Positions 24,006 to 32,249 of a stretch of 64,000 nt of DNA are shown here, piece by piece; the first letter of the stretch is position 1; each line of letters begins with the position of its first letter. The notes under the pieces are model-generated. The model did not search any database, had not been told where the DNA came from, and worked only from the letters and a program-made list of their open reading frames with translations. Origin of the DNA: Bacillus suaedaesalsae (GTDB taxonomy: Bacteria; Bacillota; Bacilli; Bacillales; SA4); contig NZ_JAFELM010000013.1 in NCBI RefSeq assembly GCF_016890225.1, positions 62,001-126,000 of the forward strand. The letters run 5' to 3'. The translations under genes and the position numbers were made by a program.

Positions 24006-24533
24006 ATGAAGAAATGGATGGTATATGCACTTCTTGGGTTAATTCTTTTAGTAATCACTAGTGGCTTCATTATTATTCAAAATGATGATGTTTTACCTGT
24101 TTTTAATCAAGAAGATAAAAGACCAATTCAGAAACCGAAAAGTAATGTTAAGACAGAACCAACTATTAGCTCAGCAGAAAAGGAGTTTATATCCAATCAA
24201 CACGATTTTTTTAATGAGACAACTGGCTGGGGAGAAATCGAGTCTTTACAGTGGAAGAAGCAAAAGGAAAATGCATCTGGAATTATTGACTTTTTATCAA
24301 ACACAGAACTAAGCCCGAAACTTCAGTCTGATTTCACAGCTATACAAGAACTTTCTAAACTTGTTGCTGATGGAGAAACAGATAAGAAGATAGTTTTATA
24401 TTTACATAGACTTTTTCATGATTTAGACATTGAAGTAAACGGCTATCGTTCTAAGGATTATTTTGAAGTAACGGAAGTTGGAAATGGTGAGAAGAAAGAG
24501 GTTGTAACAGAGCTTATTGAAAAAAAAGAATAA
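24006..24533 (+). CDS. Membrane-anchored or secreted protein of unknown function
   Basis: 175 residues: a hydrophobic N-terminal helix (MVYALLGLILLVITSGFIII, residues ~5-24) with no lipobox, a basic low-complexity linker, then a helical domain from about 55 (AEKEFISNQHDFFNETTGWGEIESLQWKKQKENASGIIDFLS). A Lys/Glu-rich tail ends it. ATG at 24006 follows GGGAGTGATACG. The layout suggests an anchored extracytoplasmic domain. I do not recognise the family. It is monocistronic and divergent from the alaX-like operon. Confidence 0.75.
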   Translation: MKKWMVYALLGLILLVITSGFIIIQNDDVLPVFNQEDKRPIQKPKSNVKTEPTISSAEKEFISNQHDFFNETTGWGEIESLQWKKQKENASGIIDFLSNTELSPKLQSDFTAIQELSKLVADGETDKKIVLYLHRLFHDLDIEVNGYRSKDYFEVTEVGNGEKKEVVTELIEKKE

Positions 24534-24733
24534 TAGTGTGAAAATGACGAATTTTTGCACCTGAGATGCTTATTCAAAAGTTTGTGCTGCATTTTGTGCG
24601 ACGTTTGTATTGATAAATCTACTGTGAAGACTGTTAGAAGTATCAAAATAATATCTTTATTGAATTTTGTTAGAGAACTATCACTACGAGTGTATAATTT
24701 GTACGGAAAACCCGTCAAACTATTCTTCATACA

Positions 24734-24767
24734 AAAAGCCTTTGGGGCATCCCCCCAAAGGCTTTTC
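24734..24767 (-). terminator. Bidirectional terminator beside yuxH
   Basis: AAAAGCCTTTGGGG / CCCCAAAGGCTTTT stem of 14 bp around a short loop, with T-runs in both directions; it lies 5 bp beyond the yuxH stop. Confidence 0.92.
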
Positions 24768-24771
24768 CATT

Positions 24772-26004
24772 TTAGGAAGCTGTCACTTCTACAATATAAT
24801 TAGACCGTTCCATTGCTTTGGAATAGCAATGCAGTGAAGTTTCTTCGTTTATGTTTAATTTTTCACTATAAATTGTAAACTGCTCCCAATTACACGTTTC
24901 AAGAGATTTCATTAATGAAAGTATATCTGTATATACATTTTCTTCTCCTAAAAGAGCTTCCTTTACTTCTAGCGAAAACGGTAAACCTTCAATTGCAATT
25001 TCCATCGGACGATGTAATAAAACATCAATAATCGAAAACATTCCAAGCATGAATAACTCTGAACTATCTATCCCTAGATAGTCTGATAAATTTTCCCCCA
25101 TCTTTGCTCGAGTTAGTGATAAGTGAATAGCTTGATCAGGAATGTCCTTTGTTAAGCCAGATAACGAAATGACGGTTACCCATTTTCTCACTTCTGTTAA
25201 TCCTAATAACACGATTGCTTGTTTAATAGAGGTCACCTTTCGTTTCATTTCATAAGATGCTGTATTAATCACTTTTAAAAGCTTATACGATAGTGCAACA
25301 TCTCTTTCTACCAAGCTCGTAACGATACCTATATCCGGATCTGGCTTATTAATCTCTTGAATAATATCAAAGTGGAAATGTGAATAAACAGGTACATCAT
25401 CCGCTTTAATTAATACCGGTTTACTAAAGAAATAGCCTTGAAAAAGGTGATAACCCAACTTAACAGCTAAATCAAATTCTTGTCTAGTTTCAACCTTTTC
25501 AGCCAATAGTTTAATTTCATACTCCTTTGATAGTAGTAAAAACTTTTTATGTTGTTCAAAGGTAGCTTTAGGGAACTCAACCTTAATAATGTCTGCTAGT
25601 TTCACGAGTTCAAAATATTTATCTTCATAAATAAAATCATCTAATGCAATAATGTAGCCTAGCTTTTTTAACTCTTTGATAGACCGGATGATTTCTTCAG
25701 TCGGTTCAATGTCCTCTAGAATTTCTACAACTACATACTCTGCAGGAAAATACGTTGGGAATCCATTTAACAAGAGGCTTTCTGTGAAGTTTATAAAGCA
25801 CTTTTTTTGCTCTGAAACTTTATCTACTCCAATGGTTATAAAGCTGTTCACCAATACATCAATCGTGGCATTGTCTCCGTCAAAGTGATTGTAAAAATCA
25901 ACTTGTCCATTTCGATATAACAATTCATAACCGTATAAGTTTTCATTTTTATCAAGTATTGGTTGCCTTGCTACAAAACCTCCATGAAAATCCCCCTGAT
26001 GCAT
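24772..26004 (-). CDS. yuxH: EAL-HDOD signalling protein, YuxH-like
   Basis: 410 residues: an EAL-type domain (about 1-205) then an HDOD domain (about 210-405). EAL landmarks seen are YELLYR, CFINFTES, VVEILED, ALDDF, DIIKVEF, LLAEKVET and FQGYFFSKP. Several metal and base residues are kept, but the usual DDFGxGxSS loop is DDFIYEDKY. Phosphodiesterase activity on c-di-GMP is thus uncertain, as for YuxH relatives. HDOD motifs: SIKQAIVLLGLTEVRKW and SLTRAKMGE. The ATG has no good ribosome binding site. Confidence 0.88.
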   Translation of the reverse strand: MHQGDFHGGFVARQPILDKNENLYGYELLYRNGQVDFYNHFDGDNATIDVLVNSFITIGVDKVSEQKKCFINFTESLLLNGFPTYFPAEYVVVEILEDIEPTEEIIRSIKELKKLGYIIALDDFIYEDKYFELVKLADIIKVEFPKATFEQHKKFLLLSKEYEIKLLAEKVETRQEFDLAVKLGYHLFQGYFFSKPVLIKADDVPVYSHFHFDIIQEINKPDPDIGIVTSLVERDVALSYKLLKVINTASYEMKRKVTSIKQAIVLLGLTEVRKWVTVISLSGLTKDIPDQAIHLSLTRAKMGENLSDYLGIDSSELFMLGMFSIIDVLLHRPMEIAIEGLPFSLEVKEALLGEENVYTDILSLMKSLETCNWEQFTIYSEKLNINEETSLHCYSKAMERSNYIVEVTAS

Positions 26005-26182
26005 TACTTTTTCACATTATACTAAAACAGGAAAGGTATTGATAGCATTTTTTGCCAAGTTTTAGACATAAAGAACTATGTTCTAATGGTTATTTTGTAC
26101 TAATTATCGATTTTTGAAACTCTAACATAAGATTCTAGGAAATGATATAAACTAGATTTATCCAACAATAGGAGACCTTTAG

Positions 26183-27136
26183 ATGCTAACATACTCATCA
26201 AGTAATAAAACTGTGACATGCAAGAACGAATTCTCTCTTCCTTCGTCAACAAACGATATTGCCTGGATTCATTTCCATCCAACTAATTCGGAGCAATTTG
26301 AACCGTTTATCGAGCAGTTGGACATCCATCCACTTGCAAGGAAAGGGCTACAGGAATTTAGTGACATCCCGAAGATTGACGTTTTTAAAAATGAGGCAAT
26401 TATATCGATTATTGCTATTCAAGAGGACTACACACGGGCAAAAATCACCATTTTAGTCGGTCACAATTATGTCATCTCAAAAGTTGAGAAGGACCTTCAG
26501 CTTGCTAAACATCTAGAAAAACCGTTTATTGACAATCCAGAAAGCATGTCTGATGTTGGAATGATCTTGTTTCACATCTTCGATCAAATAATATCACAGG
26601 ATTTGGAGGTTATTGATCATATTTCTGATGAAATTCAAAACCTGGAGAAAAAAGTGTTTAAAGACCCCTTCGAAAACAAAATCGCAAGAAGTGTATACCG
26701 GTGGAAAGCAACATTACACGAATTAAGACAGACGATTGAGGCGCAGGAAGATGTAATGGAAACGATTAGTTCTGATACATTTCCCTTTGCAAGTGAAGAG
26801 TCGAGTTATTTTATTAAAAGTCTTAATAACAACTACTCTCGAGTCGTTAGTGCGCTGGACACATTTAAAGAAAGCTTAAACAGTATATTTAATTTACAAT
26901 TGACGCTTAAGGCAGATCATTCAAATACGATCATGAAAACTTTGACCCTTGTGAGTGTTATTTTTATTCCAATGACATTTTTAGCAGGTTTATATGGGAT
27001 GAACTTCGAGGTTATTCCTGAGTTAAAGTGGGATTATGGCTATCTCTATGCCCTTGTGTTAATGGTCATAACTGGACTTTCCATCGCATTTTATTTCCGT
27101 AAAAAGGGATGGTGGGGAAAGGGTGAAAATAAATAG
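26183..27136 (+). CDS. corA: CorA-family magnesium/divalent cation transporter
   Basis: 317 residues with a large cytoplasmic N-terminal domain and two C-terminal spans. The signature YGMNFEVIPELKWDYGY lies between TM1 (VSVIFIPMTFLAGL) and TM2 (ALVLMVITGLSIAFYF). YGMN is the CorA selectivity-filter motif and the length matches Bacillus YfjQ. Homopentameric channels of this family import Mg2+ (or Co2+/Ni2+). GGAGACC lies before the ATG. It shares a bidirectional terminator with the convergent ppaC. Confidence 0.92.
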   Translation: MLTYSSSNKTVTCKNEFSLPSSTNDIAWIHFHPTNSEQFEPFIEQLDIHPLARKGLQEFSDIPKIDVFKNEAIISIIAIQEDYTRAKITILVGHNYVISKVEKDLQLAKHLEKPFIDNPESMSDVGMILFHIFDQIISQDLEVIDHISDEIQNLEKKVFKDPFENKIARSVYRWKATLHELRQTIEAQEDVMETISSDTFPFASEESSYFIKSLNNNYSRVVSALDTFKESLNSIFNLQLTLKADHSNTIMKTLTLVSVIFIPMTFLAGLYGMNFEVIPELKWDYGYLYALVLMVITGLSIAFYFRKKGWWGKGENK

Positions 27137-27168
27137 GTGGACCTCTAGGAATTACGAGGCCCACCTAC
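27134..27168 (+). terminator. Bidirectional terminator between corA and ppaC
   Basis: TAGGTGG-A-CCTC / GAGG-C-CCACCTA stem followed by CTTTTATT on the plus strand. Confidence 0.85.
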
Positions 27169-27173
27169 TTTTA

Positions 27174-28103
27174 TTATTTTGTTAATGTATTTGTTAATAC
27201 TGGAACCACTTGTTTTTTTCTTGAAACAACACCTTTTAGTGTTGCTGTGTTGTTTTCTAACGACACTCCAAATGCTTCTTCTACTGCCTTTGCTTTATTA
27301 CCTAGTGCAAGTGCAACAGAATCGTTAGTTAAGATGTCTGTTACAACTAATAAGAATAAGTCTAAGTTTTTCTCATTAATAACAGTCTTTAACGCACCTT
27401 CTAGTTCAGCTTGACGAGACATAACATCATTTGTATCAACCGCATTCACTTGTGCAATTTCAACTTTTGATGCACCCATTTCAAATTCTTTAGAATCTAA
27501 AGAAATGAGCTCAGCAATTGTTTTATCTGATAAGTTTGCTCCTGCTTTTAGCATCTCTAGACCGTAAGCATCTGCATCCACTTCAGCAAGACTAGCAAGC
27601 TCGCGTGCAGCAGCTATGTCTTCTTGTGTACAAGTTGGTGATTTAAATAGTAACGAGTCAGAGATGATAGCAGAAAGCATTAAACCTGCAACTTCCTTTG
27701 AAATTGCAATACCATTTTCTTTGTACATTTTGTTAAGAATTGTCGCTGTACAACCAACTGGCTCTGCACGGAAGTATAATGGATCACTTGTTTCAAAGTT
27801 TGCGATACGGTGGTGATCAATTACTTCTTTAATTTGTACCTTTTCAATGTCAGAAACACTTTGTTGACGCTCATTGTGGTCAACTAAAATAACTGCGTTT
27901 ACTTCATTGGAAACTGTTTCAACTAAGCGTGGTTCAGTTGCTTTGAAGTAATCTAATGCATAGCGTGTTTCTGCATTTATGTTACCTAAACGTACTGCTT
28001 CAACATCTTGTCCAAGTTTTGTTTTTAAATCAGCATATGCAAGAGCTGAACAAATTGAATCTGTATCTGGGTTTTTGTGTCCAAAAATAAGTACCTTTTC
28101 CAT
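27174..28103 (-). CDS. ppaC: Manganese-dependent inorganic pyrophosphatase (family II)
   Basis: 309 residues of the DHH superfamily. Motifs: [17 protein letters not shown] (His9, Asp13, Asp15 metal ligands), VDHNE near 75, [10 protein letters not shown] near 97 (the DHH motif), and C-terminal SRKKQVVP, which binds the substrate. The enzyme hydrolyses pyrophosphate to phosphate in the cytosol and prefers Mn2+. Ribosome binding site AAAGGAG. Full length and intact. Confidence 0.96.
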   Translation of the reverse strand: MEKVLIFGHKNPDTDSICSALAYADLKTKLGQDVEAVRLGNINAETRYALDYFKATEPRLVETVSNEVNAVILVDHNERQQSVSDIEKVQIKEVIDHHRIANFETSDPLYFRAEPVGCTATILNKMYKENGIAISKEVAGLMLSAIISDSLLFKSPTCTQEDIAAARELASLAEVDADAYGLEMLKAGANLSDKTIAELISLDSKEFEMGASKVEIAQVNAVDTNDVMSRQAELEGALKTVINEKNLDLFLLVVTDILTNDSVALALGNKAKAVEEAFGVSLENNTATLKGVVSRKKQVVPVLTNTLTK

Positions 28104-28240
28104 TGTGACGACTCCTTTTACTTAAGTATCATTCCTTTAAAGAGGAACGGTCATTTTTCACTTTACCAATTGTCAGTATATCAGTAAGAGATTTATTTTT
28201 CTATATCGTTGCTGTGAGTTCGAAAAAAAAGTGTCAAAAG

Positions 28241-28265
28241 GGCCTGTGTGTCAGTTACACAGGCC
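28241..28265 (-). terminator. Terminator overlapping the yvrJ 3' end
   Basis: GGCCTGTGT / ACACAGGCC stem with a 7-nt loop. The minus-strand tail is CTTTTGACACTTTTTTTT and the plus-strand side also has TTTTT. Confidence 0.8.
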
Positions 28266-28419
28266 TTTTTACGATTGCCAATTCTTCACGCAACTCCAGC
28301 GGTAGACGTTGAATGGACTCATTTAACATGAGTAGTTTCGCCTCAATCCGATGTAGCAAGTATAGGGTTACAATAATCGGAAACCCCACTTCACTAATAT
28401 ACGGTAATAGCTGCTCCAT
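28255..28419 (-). CDS. yvrJ: YvrJ family small protein
   Basis: 54 residues starting MEQLLPYISEVGFPIIVTLYLLHRIEAKLLMLNESIQRL, which is the YvrJ pattern: a conserved EQLLP/VGFP start, one membrane helix (residues ~10-24) and an amphipathic tail. YvrJ of B. subtilis lies near the SigO genes; its function is unclear. The ribosome binding site GAAAGGAGTCG partly overlaps the R1 repeat at 28432, so the repeat abuts the translation start. Confidence 0.85.
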   Translation of the reverse strand: MEQLLPYISEVGFPIIVTLYLLHRIEAKLLMLNESIQRLPLELREELAIVKRPV

Positions 28420-28431
28420 ATTTTTCGACTC

Positions 28432-28474
28432 CTTTCGACAAAACTCGGGTAGTGACAGGCACCACTCCTATTTT
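28432..28474. repeat. Dispersed repeat R1, copy 2
   Basis: TTTCGACAAAACTCGGGTAGTGACAGGCACCACTCC, the same order of elements as copies at 1142, 35080, 37369 and 51421. It lies just upstream of yvrJ. Confidence 0.7.
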
Positions 28475-28525
28475 ATATATATCTTTTTTGCCCCAATTTG
28501 GGGTTGGGGATTTGGGATTATAAAA

Positions 28526-28557
28526 AACCTCTAAAAGACAAATGTCTTTCAGAGGTT
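28526..28557 (-). terminator. Terminator of the 65-aa membrane-protein gene
   Basis: AACCTCT-A-AAGACA / TGTCTT-TC-AGAGGTT stem; the minus strand continues with TTTTTTATAAT. Confidence 0.8.
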
Positions 28558-28578
28558 GTAGGTTTTTTGGTATATATT

Positions 28579-28776
28579 TTAGTGGGAGTTGAGTAGAAGT
28601 GGGCTGATGAAGCCTACTACTATCATTAATACTCCACCGATTGAGAGTAGACCTGGAAAGAATGGTAAATAGGCACCTGCTTCTGGATTTCGGTCGTTAA
28701 GCTGTGCCCAAATTAATCCCATAAATCCAAATGCCATACATATTGCACCAATCGTTACGATTGCTTCGTAGTTCAT
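28579..28776 (-). CDS. Small two-span membrane protein, 65 aa
   Basis: The product has two hydrophobic helices (AIVTIGAICMAFGFMGLIWA, about 5-24; LLSIGGVLMIVVGFISPLLL, about 43-62) joined by a polar loop NDRNPEAGAYLPFFPG. An AAGGAGGGAAT site precedes the ATG and a good terminator follows. I do not recognise a functional family; the clean signals support a real gene. Confidence 0.78.
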   Translation of the reverse strand: MNYEAIVTIGAICMAFGFMGLIWAQLNDRNPEAGAYLPFFPGLLSIGGVLMIVVGFISPLLLNSH

Positions 28777-28849
28777 TATATTCCCTCCTTACTTACTATA
28801 TATATCTTATCAGAATACAGGAGGATTGATTGCGAACTTTATGTGACAT

Positions 28850-29308
28850 TTATCCTAATAAATTTTTTCCAAATAAACTTATGTACAGCCCTGGAGCTAC
28901 TTCGATATCCTGCAACAAAGTGAAGTTATGTTTTATGTATAAGTTTTTAGCTGGTGTATTGTCTTTACCCGTTGACACTTTAATACTTTTATTCGATATA
29001 GCTTTTTCTTCAACTGCAAGAAGAAGTGTACCTGCTATTCCTTTTCGAAAATGATGAGGGTGGACAATCATGCGACAGATTGTTAATTCCTGATTTTCAA
29101 CTGTGTAGGAAATTGCACCTAAGAGCTTTTCGTCCTCAAGGTAAGCCATAAATTTCTCACCGCATTTTACAAGCTGTTCAAACGTTTCAACGAGCGGTGG
29201 TATTTCATAATAATTAATCAACTTTGCTTCAATTAGATAGGAAGCTTTCTGCATTTCATATAGCTCTTTTGTTTGTTGATCATAGCCTAGTGTTATATCT
29301 TTTATCAT
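28850..29308 (-). CDS. GNAT family N-acetyltransferase
   Basis: 152 residues with the GNAT core: ISYTVENQELTICRMIVHPHHFRKGIAGTLLLAVEEKA (motif A, acetyl-CoA pyrophosphate loop near HPHHFRKGIAGTLL) and TGKDNTPAKNLYIKHNF (motif B). The acceptor substrate is unknown. ATG at 29308 is preferred (AAGAGGAAGATCT) over one six codons upstream without a site. Confidence 0.88.
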   Translation of the reverse strand: MIKDITLGYDQQTKELYEMQKASYLIEAKLINYYEIPPLVETFEQLVKCGEKFMAYLEDEKLLGAISYTVENQELTICRMIVHPHHFRKGIAGTLLLAVEEKAISNKSIKVSTGKDNTPAKNLYIKHNFTLLQDIEVAPGLYISLFGKNLLG

Positions 29309-29329
29309 AGATCTTCCTCTTTTCACTAG

Positions 29330-29546
29330 CTGTTTTCATAAGGAATGTTACTTTGCATAAATAATAAATCTCTATAGAGTAATGGAGCGGAAGACACTTG
29401 ACTCCTGCGGGAAGATGAGAAAAGGTCTCTGGCCCCACAGGCGAAGCCGGGGAGGCTCGACTTTCTCCCCGCGGAAAGCAAGTGCTGCAAGTGGAGTGGA
29501 GCGAAAAATAACCAACTAAAAAACAAAATATGCGAAAACAGCCATT
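29330..29546. repeat. GC-rich dispersed repeat P, copy E (inverted orientation)
   Basis: Carries GACTCCTGCGGGAAGATGAG, GCGAAGCCGGGGAGGCTCG and TCTCCCCGCGGAAAGC, i.e. the core of copies C and D on the opposite strand. Ends are AGCTGTTTTCAT and GCGAAAACAGCC. Non-coding despite long stop-free stretches. Confidence 0.8.
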
Positions 29547-29608
29547 AATAATCATTCTTATACTACTATGTGAGTAAACTAAGGATAAGCCTAACCCCTA
29601 GGAGGAAA

Positions 29609-30334
29609 ATGATGAAACATTTATATTTAAATGTGCTTGCTTATCTTATCATGATAGCTGTAAATATCGCAGCAGAAACAATCCCTATTAATGAGCAAAC
29701 TACTGGAGAAATATCTAATCGACTTCCTGTGTTTATTCAGCCTGCTAATTATGCGTTTTCAATCTGGGGATTCATTTATGTATTGCTTGCTATTTGGCTA
29801 TTATATTCGTTCTTTCCTTCTCGGAGAAGTTTACCTATTTACAGTGAAACAAGTTTGCTATTCATTGTTAGTTGTCTTTTAAATAGCTTGTGGATCATTG
29901 TTTGGCATTATGAATTATTTCTTCTTTCTGTTGTGGTCATGCTAAGCTTACTCGTCACGCTTCTCCTTCTTTATCGTAAACTTACCGTGCTGATGACACA
30001 GGAATTTGAACGAGTTCCTTTTTCCGTTTACTTAGGTTGGATTATCATCGCCTCACTTGTAAACATAAGCTATTACCTTGTTTATATTAACTGGGATGTA
30101 TTTGTTTCAGCTCAAGTAATATGGACAATTGTTTTCTTGTTTTTTGGTTTTGCGATAGCCTTGAGTTTTAGAGTGACGTATTTAGATCGTTGGATTCCCC
30201 TCGTCATCAGTTGGGCATATGTAGGAATCGGGATTAAACAATTTAACAGTAACCCTTTCTTATCATATGTGGCCTTTGGTTTAGCAGGTGTTCTCCTGAT
30301 TAGTTCTATATTTATAAAGAAGAAAAGCTTTTAA
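29609..30334 (+). CDS. TspO/MBR-like polytopic membrane protein
   Basis: About 241 residues with seven or so hydrophobic helices. Aromatic-rich motifs typical of the tryptophan-rich sensory (TspO-like) superfamily are visible: FIQPANYAFSIWGFIYVLLAIWLLY, LNSLWIIVWHYE, YLGWIIIASLVNISYYLVYINWD, and WIPLVISWAYVGIG. Such proteins bind porphyrins or other hydrophobic ligands; the function here is not established. The start is the first of two consecutive ATGs after AGGAGG. The 3' end overlaps the convergent kinase-like gene by 4 bp. Confidence 0.72.
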   Translation: MMKHLYLNVLAYLIMIAVNIAAETIPINEQTTGEISNRLPVFIQPANYAFSIWGFIYVLLAIWLLYSFFPSRRSLPIYSETSLLFIVSCLLNSLWIIVWHYELFLLSVVVMLSLLVTLLLLYRKLTVLMTQEFERVPFSVYLGWIIIASLVNISYYLVYINWDVFVSAQVIWTIVFLFFGFAIALSFRVTYLDRWIPLVISWAYVGIGIKQFNSNPFLSYVAFGLAGVLLISSIFIKKKSF

Positions 30335-31263
30335 AAAATTGGATACGTTACTTCATTTTCTATATTAAATAATAGTTCATCAAGCTTCTCTTTTTGCCAA
30401 TCTAGTAATTGGTCGTGATTCCATTTTTCTTGAAAAAGTTGATATAAAAATATATCTCGGATTTTTAAGAAGGTTGGAATGTGCTTGATCATTTCATCTG
30501 ATAAAGTGTTTTGATGTTTGTACCCATCTAAAAAGGAATGTAAAAAATCCTCTCCAAATGTTTTCCATTCTGGATGCCATGACGTTGACTGCCAGTACGC
30601 ATGATAATAAGAAACAGCAATATCGTGTGCAAACCAATAATAGGAGCAATCATCAAAATCAAATAGCGTTATATCATTGTCATGAACAAAGAAGTTCCCT
30701 TGATGTAAATCAAAGTGAACGAGACCAAAGGTGTCCTTTGTTACTTCAAACGAATCTAATTCCTTTAACAGTTTTTCATATTTCCCCTTGATTGTTCCTT
30801 CTAGTTGAAATTGATATAAGTCACGATTTTGCTTACTCCAAGTTGGTCGATTTTTTGAAATTGGGTAACTTTTTGAAGCGTTATGTAATTTCCCAACCGT
30901 TTGCCCCCACTTTTCAAAAAAGCTTTTGTTCCATTGTGCAAGGTCATCGACGTGCACGTGGCTTCCGTTTGCTTTATGGAATGCTGTTACATAAAAATCA
31001 TCCATCATTTCAATTAGATTACCATTTATAGAAGGGATTGCACCTGCAACAGATATGCCTTTTTCAGACAAATAGTGAATCCATTGCAATTCCTCTTCAA
31101 TCATTGCATAACTTCTTTTAGTCATGGATGTAACTCTTAAGATTCGTTCTTCCCCTGTAGATTCATAGGAATAAACAAGATTTTGAAATCCGTCAGTCAT
31201 TTGTTTTAGTGAATCTTTATTTATGTTATATAACCGAATTAATTCCTTTTTCACTTTTAACAT
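30331..31263 (-). CDS. Aminoglycoside-phosphotransferase/homoserine-kinase-like protein
   Basis: 310 residues of the APH/choline-kinase fold. The N-lobe has ILRVTSMTKRSYAMIEEELQWIHYLSEKG; the catalytic loop is LVHFDLHQGNFFVHDND (HxDxxxxN, near 190) and the metal motif is ITLFDFDDCSYYWFAHDIA (DFDD for DxD). It phosphorylates a small hydroxyl substrate; drug resistance is not implied for the many Bacillus members of this family. Its start lies 38 bp inside the upstream EamA gene, indicating coupled translation. Confidence 0.88.
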   Translation of the reverse strand: MLKVKKELIRLYNINKDSLKQMTDGFQNLVYSYESTGEERILRVTSMTKRSYAMIEEELQWIHYLSEKGISVAGAIPSINGNLIEMMDDFYVTAFHKANGSHVHVDDLAQWNKSFFEKWGQTVGKLHNASKSYPISKNRPTWSKQNRDLYQFQLEGTIKGKYEKLLKELDSFEVTKDTFGLVHFDLHQGNFFVHDNDITLFDFDDCSYYWFAHDIAVSYYHAYWQSTSWHPEWKTFGEDFLHSFLDGYKHQNTLSDEMIKHIPTFLKIRDIFLYQLFQEKWNHDQLLDWQKEKLDELLFNIENEVTYPIF

Positions 31264-32143
31264 TTCTCCTACCTTTTACATCTTGAACCATAATGACAGC
31301 CACAATAACTAGAAAAATTCCAACATACTGAACCCACGTTAACATTTCGTTAAATAGTAGAAAACTTAATATCGAAGCAACCACTGGCTCTATTGTTGCC
31401 ATGATGGATGCACGGCTTGATTCAACTGCTGTTAAGCCTTTCGTATAGAAAATAAACGATAAGGTTGTGGACAATAACCCAATTCCGATGCCATACATCC
31501 ATGCTTCTTTAGAAGAAAATAATAAAATAAAGTTACTTACATCGCTGAATGGTATTACAGCAATCGCAGCGAAGATAAATGTATATACAGTTACCGTTAA
31601 TGAATCATATTTTGCTAATGCTTGTTTTCCAAAAATCGTATATAGCGCATAAAAGAAACCTGACCCTAGCCCTAGTATCATTCCGTACAATGTAATAGCT
31701 GATTGATTTGTAGGAAAAATACCAACTACAAATGAACAACCTAGTAGTGTTAACACCAAAGCCAATACTTTCATTACTGTGAGTGATTCCTTAAACAGCA
31801 ATCTAGAAAAGAGGGTAACAAATGCAGGTGCTGTGTAAAGTAAAATTGTTGCAATGGAAATGGACGTTTCTTGGATCGCGTGGAACAAACACCAATTAAA
31901 GAAAACAAAACTAATAATACCCGTACCGACAAAGTACTTGGAGTCGGTCATATTTATTTTTAATAGGTTACGATTTTTTATTACTATGTAAATAAGCAAA
32001 AATAACGAGGCAGAAACAGCACGTATCGTGACAACTTGCGTTGGAGTAAAACCAAGCTCATAAAGCTTTGTAACAAAAATACCGATGATCCCCCAAAATA
32101 CAGCTGCTATGATGATGAATACATAAGCTAATTTTTGATTCAC
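31226..32143 (-). CDS. EamA/DMT-family transporter
   Basis: 305 residues with ten predicted helices as two EamA repeats: VFIIIAAVFWGIIGIFVTKLYELGFTPTQVVTIRAVSASLFLLIYI and GLGSGFFYALYTIFGKQALAKYDSLTVTVYTFIFAAI; a typical loop is TIEPVVASILSFLLFNE. The GTG at 32143 is taken as the start since it directly precedes the first EamA helix and has AAGGAGGAATTGT upstream; a longer frame exists but has no site. The substrate (amino acid or metabolite efflux) is unknown. Confidence 0.88.
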   Translation of the reverse strand: MNQKLAYVFIIIAAVFWGIIGIFVTKLYELGFTPTQVVTIRAVSASLFLLIYIVIKNRNLLKINMTDSKYFVGTGIISFVFFNWCLFHAIQETSISIATILLYTAPAFVTLFSRLLFKESLTVMKVLALVLTLLGCSFVVGIFPTNQSAITLYGMILGLGSGFFYALYTIFGKQALAKYDSLTVTVYTFIFAAIAVIPFSDVSNFILLFSSKEAWMYGIGIGLLSTTLSFIFYTKGLTAVESSRASIMATIEPVVASILSFLLFNEMLTWVQYVGIFLVIVAVIMVQDVKGRRNVKSEKGINSVI

Positions 32144-32215
32144 ACACAATTCCTCCTTATCGTTCAAATCATAGCAAATATTTAGACAATTGAATACAAT
32201 GAACGAAAAAATAGA

Positions 32216-32240
32216 GCTAGCGTGATGATGAAACGCTAGC
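32216..32240 (-). terminator. Terminator of the WG-repeat gene
   Basis: GCTAGCGT / ACGCTAGC stem with a 9-nt loop, followed on the minus strand by TCTATTTTTTCG; it lies about 10 bp past the stop. Confidence 0.88.
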
Positions 32241-32249
32241 CTTTGTCTA

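Noticed and set aside
29280-29555. Long open frames inside repeat P copy E
   Set aside because: They come from GC-rich repeat sequence that has no stop by chance; no ribosome binding site and not conserved among copies.
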